45,153 bases of DNA from Oscillospiraceae bacterium (lineage in GTDB: Bacteria; Bacillota; Clostridia; Saccharofermentanales; Saccharofermentanaceae): NCBI GenBank assembly GCA_902782125.1, contig CACZMA010000014.1, positions 1 to 45,153 on the forward strand. The letters are read 5' to 3'. The notes under the pieces were generated by a model. It saw nothing but the letters and a program-made list of their open reading frames with translations. It did no database searches and was not told the DNA's origin. Position numbers and translations under genes: made by a program. Position 1 is the stretch's first letter. Each line of letters starts with the position of its first letter. Below, in pieces: positions 34,371 through 43,173 of the stretch.

Positions 34371-34922
34371 TTAACAGTTAGGTCTTTTCCCAGCCTTCGG
34401 CGGACCTCCCTGAGGACCCCGCAATCCGACGGCTCTGACGACTATCGGAGATATCACTGCCGCGATGACATAAGCTGCTACCAGGGTGAACGGGAACATT
34501 ACGACCCACTGGCCGAGCCACATCGCCGCGAACGGCGGCTTGACCGGCATGTCTATCTTGTCATAGGCCTGCAGCATGTTTATGAAGCTCAGCACCAGGC
34601 TTATTATCACGGTATTGCCCACCGCGAAAGGGATGCAGTTGATCAGGGTGAACTTGAGACCGGGAGGATTGGCTCCCGCCTTCGCAGCGAGCATATGTCC
34701 CCATTTGGCAAGCGGGACTGTCAGGGCGACCACTATGCCTGCCGCTGCCGACTCCAGCACTCCGGTTATGAGCATTACCGGGAGAGGAGGCATGGACTGA
34801 AGCTGCACATCGGTCTTGCCTGCCCTGGCAAGGAATACGGAGATCACGCCGAGAAGGACCGACATGACGACCGCCATTATCAGATTGACTTTCTTCTCTT
34901 TTTTCCTGATCTCGGGATCCAT
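34371..34922 (-). CDS. Hypothetical four-helix membrane protein
   Basis: A 183-aa protein with about four membrane helices (near residues 15-32, 48-70, 92-113 and 135-160) and a Gly-Pro-Lys-rich tail (GLRGPQGGPPKAGKRPNC). By shape it is like DUF2798-type proteins but I cannot assign it. It lies about 80 bases upstream of the DHH-type gene and diverges from the deacetylase. Its function is unknown. Confidence 0.65.
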   Translation of the reverse strand: MDPEIRKKEKKVNLIMAVVMSVLLGVISVFLARAGKTDVQLQSMPPLPVMLITGVLESAAAGIVVALTVPLAKWGHMLAAKAGANPPGLKFTLINCIPFAVGNTVIISLVLSFINMLQAYDKIDMPVKPPFAAMWLGQWVVMFPFTLVAAYVIAAVISPIVVRAVGLRGPQGGPPKAGKRPNC

Positions 34923-34985
34923 TACCGCGTATCCTGCCTTTTTGTAAATCTTATAGGATTTTATACATTCCCGTCAAACGCGAGT

Positions 34986-34991
34986 TATAAT
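34986..34991 (+). promoter_or_regulatory. -10 box of the deacetylase gene
   Basis: TATAAT lies about 36 bases before the ATG. No good -35 is visible. A GAGGAG ribosome binding site follows at about 35011. Confidence 0.45.
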
Positions 34992-35026
34992 AACCGGGTA
35001 ATAAAAATAAGAGGAGATAGGAACTG

Positions 35027-36880
35027 ATGATATTCAAAAAGATCATTTCCGCGATACTTACCGCGGCAGTTGCGATTTCGATCGCAGGCGTTCCCGTCAA
35101 GGCTGAAGCGACGTATGCTCTCGGCGGCATGGCTCATGTCCAGGACCAGGGCGATACGGCAGCAGTTTGGAACGCAGAGACAGGAGAGATCACGCTTGGA
35201 TCCAGGGGTCTGTCGAGACGTCTGGAGAAGATCAACATCTCTTTCGAGAACAACACGGGATATGCGGGTTCGCTCGAGTACCGCGTGCACATCCAGGACA
35301 TAGGCTGGACAGAGTGGCTTCCCGCAGGATCCGATGCAGGAACGGCCGGACAGAGCAAGCGTCTCGAGGGCATAGAGATCCGCCTTACAGGTGAACTCGC
35401 TTCCTACTACAATGTAGTCTACAGAGCTCACATCCAGGATTACGGAGATGCCCAGGGATGGGTCGCCAACGGCGCTCTCGCGGGCTCGACCGGAGAATCC
35501 AAGAGAGTCGAGGAGATCAAGGTAAAGCTCGAACCCAAGTCGGCTCCCACATTCTCTTCAAGTGTCATCTATCACGTACACAGACAGGACTACGGTTGGG
35601 AATCTGACTGGAAGGCCAACGGAGCCGTATCCGGAACTACTGGCCAGGCAAAGCGTCTTGAAGCCATCACGATCTCCGTATCCGATCCTGCTTACAGCGG
35701 CGGCATCAAGTACAGGACTCACATCCAGGATATCGGATGGCAGGAATGGAAATACGACGGAGACCTCTCCGGAACGACCGGAATGGCCAAGCGTCTCGAG
35801 GCAATACAGATCGAGCTCACGGGAGACATGGCATCCAATTACGACGTGTATTACCGTGTCCACGTCGAGGGCTTCGGATGGCTCGGCTGGGCAAAGAACG
35901 GTGAATCCGCAGGCACTTCAGGTCTGTCTCTGAGACTCGAAGCCATTCAGGTCGTAATGACGGCCAAGGGTGCGGGAGCACCGGGCTCAGTTGCAGGTAT
36001 CACGAGCGTGAGACCCGAGAGCACATTCAGTGATGCCGATTTTGACATAATCGTAAGCCAGGGTCTGTACTCCGGTTGGATCACGGCAGGCGGATGCACA
36101 TACTACATCATCAAGAATGCTGACGGAACGGGCAAGCTCGCTGACGGCGTAGTCAATATCGACGGAACGGATTTTGTCTTTACCAACGGCAAGCTCGCAC
36201 CTAACCAGCGCATAGTTACAAATAACAAGATCTACTATACTGACGGAACCGGCAACGTGTACAGGATCGTAGACGGCGACAAGCCGATGGTGGCTCTTAC
36301 CTATGACGACGGTCCCACACAGTACACAAACCAGATCCTTGACATACTCGAAGCAAATGGCGGCAAGGCTACTTTCTTCGTAATGGGCTGCCTCGTATCG
36401 AGCAACGCGGATGCCCTTAAGAGAGCCTATGACATGGGTTGCCAGATCGGCAGCCATACATGGGATCACCCGACTCTGACAAAGTGCAGCACCGAGAAGA
36501 TCCTTCAGGAGATGAACAGCACCGATGCTGCAGTACAGGCCATTATCGGATGCCCCACGAGCATAATGAGACCTCCGGGAGGAGCTCAGAACGGAACTGT
36601 TGCCGGTGTTATCGCTCAGACAGGCAAGCCGCTCATCCTCTGGTCGATCGATACCCGCGACTGGGAGAACCATAACTCACAGAAGATCATCAACAACGTC
36701 CTGTCCAACGTTAAGGACGGCTCCATCATCCTGATGCATGACAGACTCGGATGTACGGTTACGGCCAGCCAAACAATAATCCCCACGCTCACCGCGCAGG
36801 GATATCAGCTGGTCACTGTTGAAGAGATGGCACTCCTTAACGGAGGAATGGTTCCGGGCGGAGTCTACCGCAGCTTCTGA
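35027..36880 (+). CDS. Secreted ChW-repeat polysaccharide deacetylase
   Basis: A 617-aa exported protein. Residues 1-~28 are a signal peptide without a lipobox. Six tandem ChW repeats follow to about residue 315, each with an H(I/V)Q-type start and a G-rich (K/S)RLE core. After a linker of small repeats (DGTGKLADG and DGTGNVYRI), a NodB deacetylase domain runs from ~420. Its metal and catalytic motifs are TYDDGPT, SHTWDHPTL, RPPGG and the late LMHDRLG. ChW repeats are clostridial cell-surface modules. The enzyme should remove acetyl groups from peptidoglycan or another wall glycan. Confidence 0.92.
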   Translation: MIFKKIISAILTAAVAISIAGVPVKAEATYALGGMAHVQDQGDTAAVWNAETGEITLGSRGLSRRLEKINISFENNTGYAGSLEYRVHIQDIGWTEWLPAGSDAGTAGQSKRLEGIEIRLTGELASYYNVVYRAHIQDYGDAQGWVANGALAGSTGESKRVEEIKVKLEPKSAPTFSSSVIYHVHRQDYGWESDWKANGAVSGTTGQAKRLEAITISVSDPAYSGGIKYRTHIQDIGWQEWKYDGDLSGTTGMAKRLEAIQIELTGDMASNYDVYYRVHVEGFGWLGWAKNGESAGTSGLSLRLEAIQVVMTAKGAGAPGSVAGITSVRPESTFSDADFDIIVSQGLYSGWITAGGCTYYIIKNADGTGKLADGVVNIDGTDFVFTNGKLAPNQRIVTNNKIYYTDGTGNVYRIVDGDKPMVALTYDDGPTQYTNQILDILEANGGKATFFVMGCLVSSNADALKRAYDMGCQIGSHTWDHPTLTKCSTEKILQEMNSTDAAVQAIIGCPTSIMRPPGGAQNGTVAGVIAQTGKPLILWSIDTRDWENHNSQKIINNVLSNVKDGSIILMHDRLGCTVTASQTIIPTLTAQGYQLVTVEEMALLNGGMVPGGVYRSF

Positions 36881-36915
36881 TAAGAAGCAATAACTTACAA
36901 AGACCTTGCAGCGTC

Positions 36916-38127
36916 TTAAGAAGCTGAACCGATCAGTTTCTCGAGGCGCTGCATTGCTTCTATAGTCCTGTCTCTGTCTCCGAATGCAGTCAGTCTGAAC
37001 CAGCCCTCGCCGTTCTTGCCGAATCCTGCGCCCGGAGTTCCGACGACACATGCGTTTGCAAGCAGGTAATCGAAGAACTCCCAGCTGTTCATGCCGTTCG
37101 GACACTTAAGCCAAACATAAGGAGAATTGATGCCGCCGGTGAACTTGATGCCGAGGCGGGTCAGAGTATCGGTAATTATTCTGGCATTTTCCTGATAATA
37201 TGCGATGTTCTCTCTTGTGCAGCGCAGACCTTCCTCGGTGAAGACCGCATAAGCCGCACACTGAACGGGGTATGATACGCCGTTGAACTTGCTTCCCTGA
37301 CGTCTGCCCCAGATCTGCGAGACGGACACCATGCTGCCGTCTGATGTGGGGAATTCGAGTTCTTCGGGGATGACCGTATATCCCGCTCTCATGCCGGTGA
37401 ATCCCGCAGTCTTCGACAGTGAGCAGAGCTCGATCGCGCACTTCCTCGCACCCTCTATGCAGAAGATGCTCCTCGGGATATCGGGATCGGTAATAAATGC
37501 TTCGTAAGCTGCATCGTAGATGATCACCGCGCCGTTTGCTATCGCATAATCAACCCACACCTTGAGTTGGTCTTTTGTATAAGCAGAACCCGTCGGATTG
37601 TTGGGTGAGCACAGATAGATGATGTCGGCGTGAACGCTCTCGTCGGGCATTGCCGCAAACCCGTTCTCCTCATTCGAATCCGCACAGATTATCTTCCTGC
37701 CGCTCATTACGTTCGAGTCGACATAAACGGGATAGACGGGGTCGGTTACGAGCACCACGTTATCCTCGTCAAAGATATCCTGGATGTTGCCGCAGTCGCT
37801 CTTTGCACCGTCATTGATCCTGATCTCGGATGCCTTGACATCGGCACCGAAGCTCTTGTAATAACCTGCGATCTGCTCTCTGAGGAAATCATATCCGGCA
37901 CCGCTGTCTTCGTAGCCCCTGAATGTCTCCTTAACGCCCATCTCATCTGCGCCCTTCTTCATTGCTTCGATAACAGGCTTGGCGATAGGGAGCGTAACAT
38001 CTCCTATCCCCATTCTGATTATGTCGGCATCGGGGTTCGCTTCCTTAAAGGCATTTACCTTCTGCGCAATGTTGATAAAGAGATAATTCTTCTCGAGCTT
38101 GCTGAAATTCCCGTTCATCTTAGGCAT
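36916..38127 (-). CDS. dapL: LL-diaminopimelate aminotransferase
   Basis: PLP enzyme that converts tetrahydrodipicolinate and glutamate into LL-diaminopimelate, bypassing the succinylase and acetylase routes of lysine and peptidoglycan synthesis. It is 403 aa. The PLP lysine is Lys239 in SLSKTAGFTGMRAGY, and the SPNNPTG motif at 174-180 and the YDAAYEAF segment are DapL signatures. A GGGAGGG site precedes the ATG. A weak TACAAT -10 box is seen upstream. Confidence 0.94.
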   Translation of the reverse strand: MPKMNGNFSKLEKNYLFINIAQKVNAFKEANPDADIIRMGIGDVTLPIAKPVIEAMKKGADEMGVKETFRGYEDSGAGYDFLREQIAGYYKSFGADVKASEIRINDGAKSDCGNIQDIFDEDNVVLVTDPVYPVYVDSNVMSGRKIICADSNEENGFAAMPDESVHADIIYLCSPNNPTGSAYTKDQLKVWVDYAIANGAVIIYDAAYEAFITDPDIPRSIFCIEGARKCAIELCSLSKTAGFTGMRAGYTVIPEELEFPTSDGSMVSVSQIWGRRQGSKFNGVSYPVQCAAYAVFTEEGLRCTRENIAYYQENARIITDTLTRLGIKFTGGINSPYVWLKCPNGMNSWEFFDYLLANACVVGTPGAGFGKNGEGWFRLTAFGDRDRTIEAMQRLEKLIGSAS

Positions 38128-38200
38128 AGTCCTGCCCTCCCTGACTTCAATTAAATCCGATTAATTGTATCTTATGTTGGTCAGGTTAGCACGATAATTT

Positions 38201-38219
38201 AAGTATGGTAATCATACTT
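38201..38219. promoter_or_regulatory. Palindrome in the dapL upstream region
   Basis: AAGTATG and CATACTT are perfect 7-bp arms around a GTAAT spacer, close to a second palindrome (ACAGT-GTT-ACTGT at about 38222-38234). The pair lies between the HTH-AbrB stop and dapL and is a candidate operator or a weak terminator. Confidence 0.4.
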
Positions 38220-38237
38220 TAACAGTGTTACTGTCGC

Positions 38238-38666
38238 TCAACCGCGGGGGTTCTTCGCGTTGCGCAGAAGGTCGAGAAGTCCCTTTTCCTTGATTATTGC
38301 AAGACCCTGACCCTCGTCTCCGAGCACCAGAAGGTTGTCTCCCGGGTTGAGATCGAAGATCTTCCTGGCCTTGGCGGGGATCACGATCTGCCCCTTGTCT
38401 CCCATCTTGACGAGCCCGAAAATGTGCTTCCCTCTCGGCGGCACTGCGAGCCCCAGGCTGTCCTCATCCTTCGGGTCATAATTCAGCAGATCATCTATCG
38501 TCACGCCGAAAACATCCGCTATCAGCATGCACTTCTCGATGTCCGGCAGGGACTCTCCCGTCTCGTATTTCGAGAGGGTCTGCCTGGAGACACCTATCGC
38601 ATCCGCGAGTTCCTCCTGCGACATATCGTGGATCTTCCTCAGCGATACAAGATTATCCTTGAACAT
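38238..38666 (-). CDS. HTH and AbrB domain transcription regulator
   Basis: A 142-aa regulator. Residues 1-66 are an XRE helix-turn-helix (SQEELADAIGVSRQTLSKYE). Residues ~88-132 are an AbrB/SpoVT swapped-hairpin domain (GDKGQIVIPAKARKIF). Both halves can bind DNA. It overlaps the acyltransferase gene upstream by 14 bases, so the two are co-expressed, with AGGAGG in front of its ATG. Its targets are unknown; the palindromes 3' of it are candidates. Confidence 0.88.
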   Translation of the reverse strand: MFKDNLVSLRKIHDMSQEELADAIGVSRQTLSKYETGESLPDIEKCMLIADVFGVTIDDLLNYDPKDEDSLGLAVPPRGKHIFGLVKMGDKGQIVIPAKARKIFDLNPGDNLLVLGDEGQGLAIIKEKGLLDLLRNAKNPRG

Positions 38667-39744
38667 TTCCTGCCTCCTTTTTCTTTTTGCTGATGCCCAT
38701 TACCGCCCATCTGAAGAACGGTATCCTTGAGATTATAAAGTTAAGCAGATATGCCAGGGCAAAACCTGCGATAAGGCTCAACGGATAGCATGCCCATGCC
38801 GGAAGAAGTCCCGGCTTTGCGATGAAGAGCGCCACTGCGGATATTCCCAGATAGTGGAATACATACAGGCCCCAGCTGCGCTTGCTCATCCACTTGGTAA
38901 AGCCGGTTGAGAAGTCAAAGAACTTCGCGAAGCCTCCGATCATCGCAAGGCTTCCGAACCAGCCGTACAGAAGGAACAGCGGTGAACGGTATACGGGGTT
39001 ATCCGCATAGTTCTGTCCGAAGTAAATTACGCAGAATGCTGTGCCCATACCAACAGCGGCTGCGGCAAACAGCAGGAAGTCATCTTTGATTACCTCGATG
39101 ACCTCATCGTGTGAGAACACAAAATAACCGAGCAGGAATGCCAGCGAATAAAGACCGAATCTGTAGCAGACGATGATGGGTGTGTTGAGGATCTGGCCTG
39201 CGCCGTATATAAGTCCTCCCAGGAGGATCAATACCCGGACTTTTGTCTTGCCGCATACTTTCCAGAAGCGGTCCTTATCGATCTTGAAGATAATAGCGAG
39301 TATCATCGATAATACCCACAGAACCTGGATGTACCAGAGAACTCCGATTCCCGAAGCGCACCATATCAGATACTTTACAAATGCCGGAACTTCGAGGTTT
39401 CCCGCATTGCTTAAGGAAGCATTGATGTATCCCTGGATAAACTGGAAGACAAAGAGTCCTATGGTCGAAGGTACGAGCAGCTTGACCGTCCTGCTCTTGA
39501 TGAATTCCTTGACCGTATGTCTTTCCAGATAGTATCTCGAGCTGATGCCGGAGACGATGAACAGAAGGATCATGAACCAGGGATATACGATGTACTGATA
39601 TATGTCGTAGTACTGCACTTCCAGATCAGTGATCTTCCCGGCAGTACCGGGCAATCCTTCTGCGTTGTACATGTAGAATACATGATAGATAACGACGAGT
39701 ACGACCGTTACCCACCTTAAGTTGTCAATATATGACTTTCTCAT
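38653..39744 (-). CDS. Acyltransferase 3 family membrane protein
   Basis: A 363-aa protein with about ten membrane helices that transfers acyl groups to sugars or other acceptors. The N-terminal RKSYIDNLRWVTVVLVVIYH contains the conserved arginine and histidine, and an EFIKSR(T)VKLLVP segment follows the second helix. The start at 39744 has AGGTGG upstream; the longer 385-aa frame is unlikely. It is followed, with overlap, by the HTH-AbrB regulator. The substrate is unknown. Confidence 0.88.
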   Translation of the reverse strand: MRKSYIDNLRWVTVVLVVIYHVFYMYNAEGLPGTAGKITDLEVQYYDIYQYIVYPWFMILLFIVSGISSRYYLERHTVKEFIKSRTVKLLVPSTIGLFVFQFIQGYINASLSNAGNLEVPAFVKYLIWCASGIGVLWYIQVLWVLSMILAIIFKIDKDRFWKVCGKTKVRVLILLGGLIYGAGQILNTPIIVCYRFGLYSLAFLLGYFVFSHDEVIEVIKDDFLLFAAAAVGMGTAFCVIYFGQNYADNPVYRSPLFLLYGWFGSLAMIGGFAKFFDFSTGFTKWMSKRSWGLYVFHYLGISAVALFIAKPGLLPAWACYPLSLIAGFALAYLLNFIISRIPFFRWAVMGISKKKKEAGNVQG

Positions 39745-39796
39745 AAATCTACCACCTTTGCCATTAATCTTAACATCAGTGTAAATGCGCAGGCAA

Positions 39797-39835
39797 ACAA
39801 AAACCACCAACTCTGCTTAACAGGAGAAGGCGGTT
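39797..39835 (-). terminator. Terminator of the flavodoxin-PlsC-GNAT operon
   Basis: On the minus strand AACCGCC pairs with GGTGGTT, with an inner CTC/GAG, and TTTTTGTTTG follows, about 25 bases after the stop of the membrane gene. Confidence 0.8.
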
Positions 39836-39860
39836 TATGTTAACTTTGGTTGCAGAAATC

Positions 39861-40439
39861 TCAGACGGGCGGCTTCTGAAGTCTCGATATCATGTCGCAG
39901 ATCTTCTGACCCTTGGCAAGGCCGTCCTGCACAAGTGAAGATCCGACAGAGAACATGTTCCTCGACGTGAACGTCGGGATCTTGATCCTCTTGTTCTTAT
40001 AGCAGAATGTAAAATACACATACCTCGTTCCGCCGAACGGTCCCTTGATGTAACTTGACTGAAGATCGGTAAGATCATTGGCATGACACATCTGGAACTG
40101 AAAGGGATTCAAGGCAGATACGTATGCTACCCTTCCCGAACTCTCATCGATCGCGAGTACGCATCCGCATGTTCCCGTATTCTTGTTGGTGTATGTGTAA
40201 GGCTTTCCGAAGCCCTCTTCTTCTGAATGCTTCTTCATAGTCCTCTTTGCAAAGAGTATCAAAAGCGGATTCATATACACCGGATAGAACGACCAGGCAC
40301 AGAACGTAGCCAGTATCATCCACAGAATATACAGTCCTTCTTTTCCCACGATCAGACCGATGATAAAGCCGATCAGGTTCGCAAGTGCCGTCATGATCAG
40401 GATAGAAAGTATGATTACCAAAACATTGTACTTTTTCAT
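39861..40439 (-). CDS. Hypothetical two-helix membrane protein
   Basis: A 192-aa protein beginning MKKYNVLVIILSILIM. Two or three hydrophobic segments occupy residues 5-60, followed by a soluble domain with TKNTGTCGCVLAID and a C-terminal GSSLVQDGLAKGQKICDMISR. I do not recognise a family. The start at 40439 is chosen for AAGGTGA upstream; the longer frame runs into the GNAT gene. It is the last gene of the operon. Confidence 0.72.
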   Translation of the reverse strand: MKKYNVLVIILSILIMTALANLIGFIIGLIVGKEGLYILWMILATFCAWSFYPVYMNPLLILFAKRTMKKHSEEEGFGKPYTYTNKNTGTCGCVLAIDESSGRVAYVSALNPFQFQMCHANDLTDLQSSYIKGPFGGTRYVYFTFCYKNKRIKIPTFTSRNMFSVGSSLVQDGLAKGQKICDMISRLQKPPV

Positions 40440-40446
40440 GGTCACC

Positions 40447-40881
40447 TTACAACTTCTGATAGAAAGCAGTCTTGTCGTTACGGTTGTATCCGGCCTTCTC
40501 ATAGAAGTGCCATGTCTCCGGCTTTTTCGATCCGGTCAGGAGCATCATCTTGTAGCAGTTGTTGTCCAAGGCGATCCTTTTCGCATAGTCGAGGCATTCT
40601 CCTGCGTATCCTCTGCCGCGGTATTCTTCGTGCGTGACCACGTTCTCGACGAAAGCGTAAGGGCGAACATTCCTTGTAAGGTTCGGGATGATAACGCACA
40701 CACATGAAGAGATGATCTTTCCGTTGATCACGTTGAGGATGATGTGATGATTGGGATCATTAATGATCTGATTCCATGTGTTGCGGAGATGCTCGCTGTC
40801 TTCAGGAATGCTGTCTTCGTGAAGGTACAGATATAGTTCCAGCAGTTCCTTAAGATCTTCCTTAACAGCCTCTCGTATCAT
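40447..40881 (-). CDS. GNAT family N-acetyltransferase
   Basis: A 144-aa acetyltransferase. The acetyl-CoA loop is EYRGRGYAGECL, followed by the Asn-Cys-Tyr-Lys strand and the C-terminal HFYEKAGYNR motif. The start at 40881 follows GGAGG and overlaps the preceding stop as ATGA. The substrate is unknown. It is next to a second GNAT gene. Confidence 0.88.
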   Translation of the reverse strand: MIREAVKEDLKELLELYLYLHEDSIPEDSEHLRNTWNQIINDPNHHIILNVINGKIISSCVCVIIPNLTRNVRPYAFVENVVTHEEYRGRGYAGECLDYAKRIALDNNCYKMMLLTGSKKPETWHFYEKAGYNRNDKTAFYQKL

Positions 40882-41336
40882 GTGACCTCCTTGACCATGA
40901 CATCGTAGCATAGCTTGTCTCCGCCTTCGGTCTCTATCGTGTGGTATTCAGTCTCTTTGTAACCTCTCTTCAGGTATATCCTCTTGGCAGGGAATGAAGC
41001 ATCCAGTTCGATCGTCTTATGCTCTCTTGCGATCATGTCTTCTGCGAAGTCCATCATGTATCTGCCGTACCCTCTGTGCTGGCATTCGGGCAGAACGAAA
41101 AGGCGGTTGATGTGATTGCCGCTCACGGTAACCGTACCGACGCCTCTGCCTTCATCTTCAAGGATGTAGACACAACCTGATTCGATGTCTGCTTTGATCT
41201 TCTCATCAGAGTGATGCCTGCAGAAGAACTCGACGGCACCTGCCGGATAATAGTGCGGATATACCGCCATTATCGTTGTCTGCGTTATCCATCTGATGTC
41301 ATCAAGATCGTCTGTGTTTGCCTGTATTATTCTCAT
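40878..41336 (-). CDS. GNAT family N-acetyltransferase
   Basis: A 152-aa acetyltransferase of the GNAT fold. The acetyl-CoA loop is QHRGYGRYMM, and the C-terminal IYLKRGYKE motif with the ELD strand is typical. The start overlaps the PlsC stop by 4 bases and the stop overlaps the next GNAT start, so all three are likely coupled. The substrate is unknown. Confidence 0.88.
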   Translation of the reverse strand: MRIIQANTDDLDDIRWITQTTIMAVYPHYYPAGAVEFFCRHHSDEKIKADIESGCVYILEDEGRGVGTVTVSGNHINRLFVLPECQHRGYGRYMMDFAEDMIAREHKTIELDASFPAKRIYLKRGYKETEYHTIETEGGDKLCYDVMVKEVT

Positions 41337-42616
41337 TTTGTTTCCTTCTGAGCTCTGGCATTCTCTTTGGCTATCTTGTAGAGTTCTTCGGCTGCCAGAC
41401 GCGTCTTGGCGACGATATCGCCTTCCTTCGGGAAGCAGTAATAGAGACAGTCGTTTGTTCCTATCGAGACGATGTCGCCTATCTCATACCAGAAGTAATC
41501 CGAGTTCACGCTGTACGATGCTGCCGGCGACTGTTCGTAGTGAAGCCTGCCGTCGCATCCGTCTAATGTAAAGCCGTTCACGTCGTGGTGAAGATGACCG
41601 GAACCGACCATATACAGGGCTTTGGAATCCTTAAGGATCGCGATGTCACAGGGCACATCGAGCACGTAAGTTCCGCTTTCCAGTTCTTCCTTGATCTGCT
41701 CTCTTTCCCATGCGAACCAGTCGGGAACATGAGTAAACTTCGGTTCGACATTGATGCCCTTCAGATACCCTAAGGTATCGAGCTCATATTCGGCTCCGCA
41801 CCCGTTGCACTTCAAGGTTATGCCCTTGCCGACGGTCTGTCCTTCACTCATGCAGTGAGGACACTTGTACAGGATCCTGTTGAGACCGTCTGCCCTGAAC
41901 GGCTCATCGATCTCGATCTTATTCTCCTGCTGCCATCTGAAGTAATCGAAAGTGAACTCCTTATCGAGCACTTCGTCGATCTCACGCACTTTTGTGTTCG
42001 CGAGTTCATCCGGAGTAAACAGGCACTTCATCGTGCAGGTGACCTTAACATCGCGCTTCTGCAGATTGTTATAGAGCGGGTCCCTTGTAAAGGCGCCCTG
42101 GGTCGAGATCATGACTACCGGGTGCTTGAGCTTCTTGAGGAGAACTCCCATCCTTCTGGGGATTGTCGTTCCGGTTCCGTCCAGAGAATAGCCTGCCTCG
42201 GGATACATGAGAACGCTTGCCTTGTTGACATTAAGAGCATGGTCCATATCGGAGATGAGCGTAATGTCGGATACGAATTTACGTGTCGGGATGCAGCCGA
42301 GATTCCTCATCAGCCACTTCTTTCCCACCAGGGCATCGGATGTGCACACGATGCTGAAGGGGCGGCCCTTGAGCACTTCGAAAGCGATGGACAGATCCGT
42401 AAAACTGCAGTGGTTCATGAGGATCATCCAGGGGCCGTCACCGGCCTTGTCCATGTCGATCTTCTCGCAGGAGAAGTTCACCTTCTTCAGTTCGCCTCCG
42501 AGCGCGATCCTTCCGATGCCTTCAAGGAGCTTTGACGGCTTCTTGGGCTTCTCGTGCTCCCACGACGGAAGCTTCATGACTTGCTCGTAATCCAGTGTCT
42601 TTGTCTTGATCTTCAT
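41333..42616 (-). CDS. PlsC-type lysophospholipid acyltransferase with zinc ribbon
   Basis: A 427-aa protein. The PlsC domain has NHCSFTD (residues 68-74), the NHx4D catalytic motif, and MYPEAGYS in place of the usual EGTR block. From ~259 a CPHC...CNGC zinc ribbon and a ~150-residue C-terminal region follow, which plain 1-acylglycerol-3-phosphate acyltransferases lack. It probably acylates a lysophospholipid or related alcohol. It follows flavodoxin by 29 bases and overlaps the GNAT gene by 4. Confidence 0.85.
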   Translation of the reverse strand: MKIKTKTLDYEQVMKLPSWEHEKPKKPSKLLEGIGRIALGGELKKVNFSCEKIDMDKAGDGPWMILMNHCSFTDLSIAFEVLKGRPFSIVCTSDALVGKKWLMRNLGCIPTRKFVSDITLISDMDHALNVNKASVLMYPEAGYSLDGTGTTIPRRMGVLLKKLKHPVVMISTQGAFTRDPLYNNLQKRDVKVTCTMKCLFTPDELANTKVREIDEVLDKEFTFDYFRWQQENKIEIDEPFRADGLNRILYKCPHCMSEGQTVGKGITLKCNGCGAEYELDTLGYLKGINVEPKFTHVPDWFAWEREQIKEELESGTYVLDVPCDIAILKDSKALYMVGSGHLHHDVNGFTLDGCDGRLHYEQSPAASYSVNSDYFWYEIGDIVSIGTNDCLYYCFPKEGDIVAKTRLAAEELYKIAKENARAQKETK

Positions 42617-42645
42617 GAGGTGTTTTCTCCCGGCCAGGTTTTATA

Positions 42646-43125
42646 TCACAGGATTGAATCGATGAACCCTTTGATCTTAGCTTCGTTCTCTTCCGAAGGG
42701 TGGTCATGCGGGTCAATGAGACTTACGGATGCCGCGAGCGAATCCGCTTTGGCAGCAGCCTTCAGATTATTGATGCACTTATCGGCATTGCCGCCTGCGC
42801 TTGTCGCGATAACGGCGATCTTCTTGCCTGACAGATCGTTGCTATCCAGGAAAGTGCGGAGCGGAGGTGCGAACGTTCCCGCCCACACGGGTGATCCCAG
42901 TATGACCATATCGTATTCATCTTTGTTGAACGCATACTGCTCGAGATCCGGCTTTGCCTTGAATGTTACGGCAGCACCTCCCCACATGAACTTCTTCATG
43001 CCCTTGTCGGGATATGCCTTCTTCGGTATGAGTTCGATCAGGTCTGCGCCGGTTCCGGCTGCCACCTTCTCTGCAACCATACGCACATTGCCGTTCATGG
43101 AATAAAAAACTATCGCGGTCTTCAT
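42646..43125 (-). CDS. Flavodoxin family protein
   Basis: A 159-aa FMN protein. The phosphate loop is YSMNGNVRMVAE, and the flavin loops are GSPVWAGTF and ATSAGGNADKC. It is an electron carrier or NAD(P)H:quinone-type flavodoxin. GGAGG precedes the ATG. It opens the operon flavodoxin-PlsC-GNAT-GNAT-membrane protein and lies beside the integrated element. Confidence 0.9.
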   Translation of the reverse strand: MKTAIVFYSMNGNVRMVAEKVAAGTGADLIELIPKKAYPDKGMKKFMWGGAAVTFKAKPDLEQYAFNKDEYDMVILGSPVWAGTFAPPLRTFLDSNDLSGKKIAVIATSAGGNADKCINNLKAAAKADSLAASVSLIDPHDHPSEENEAKIKGFIDSIL

Positions 43126-43173
43126 TTGCTGCCTCCGTCTAAAGTATATAACAACAGGATAGAGCAGAAGATA

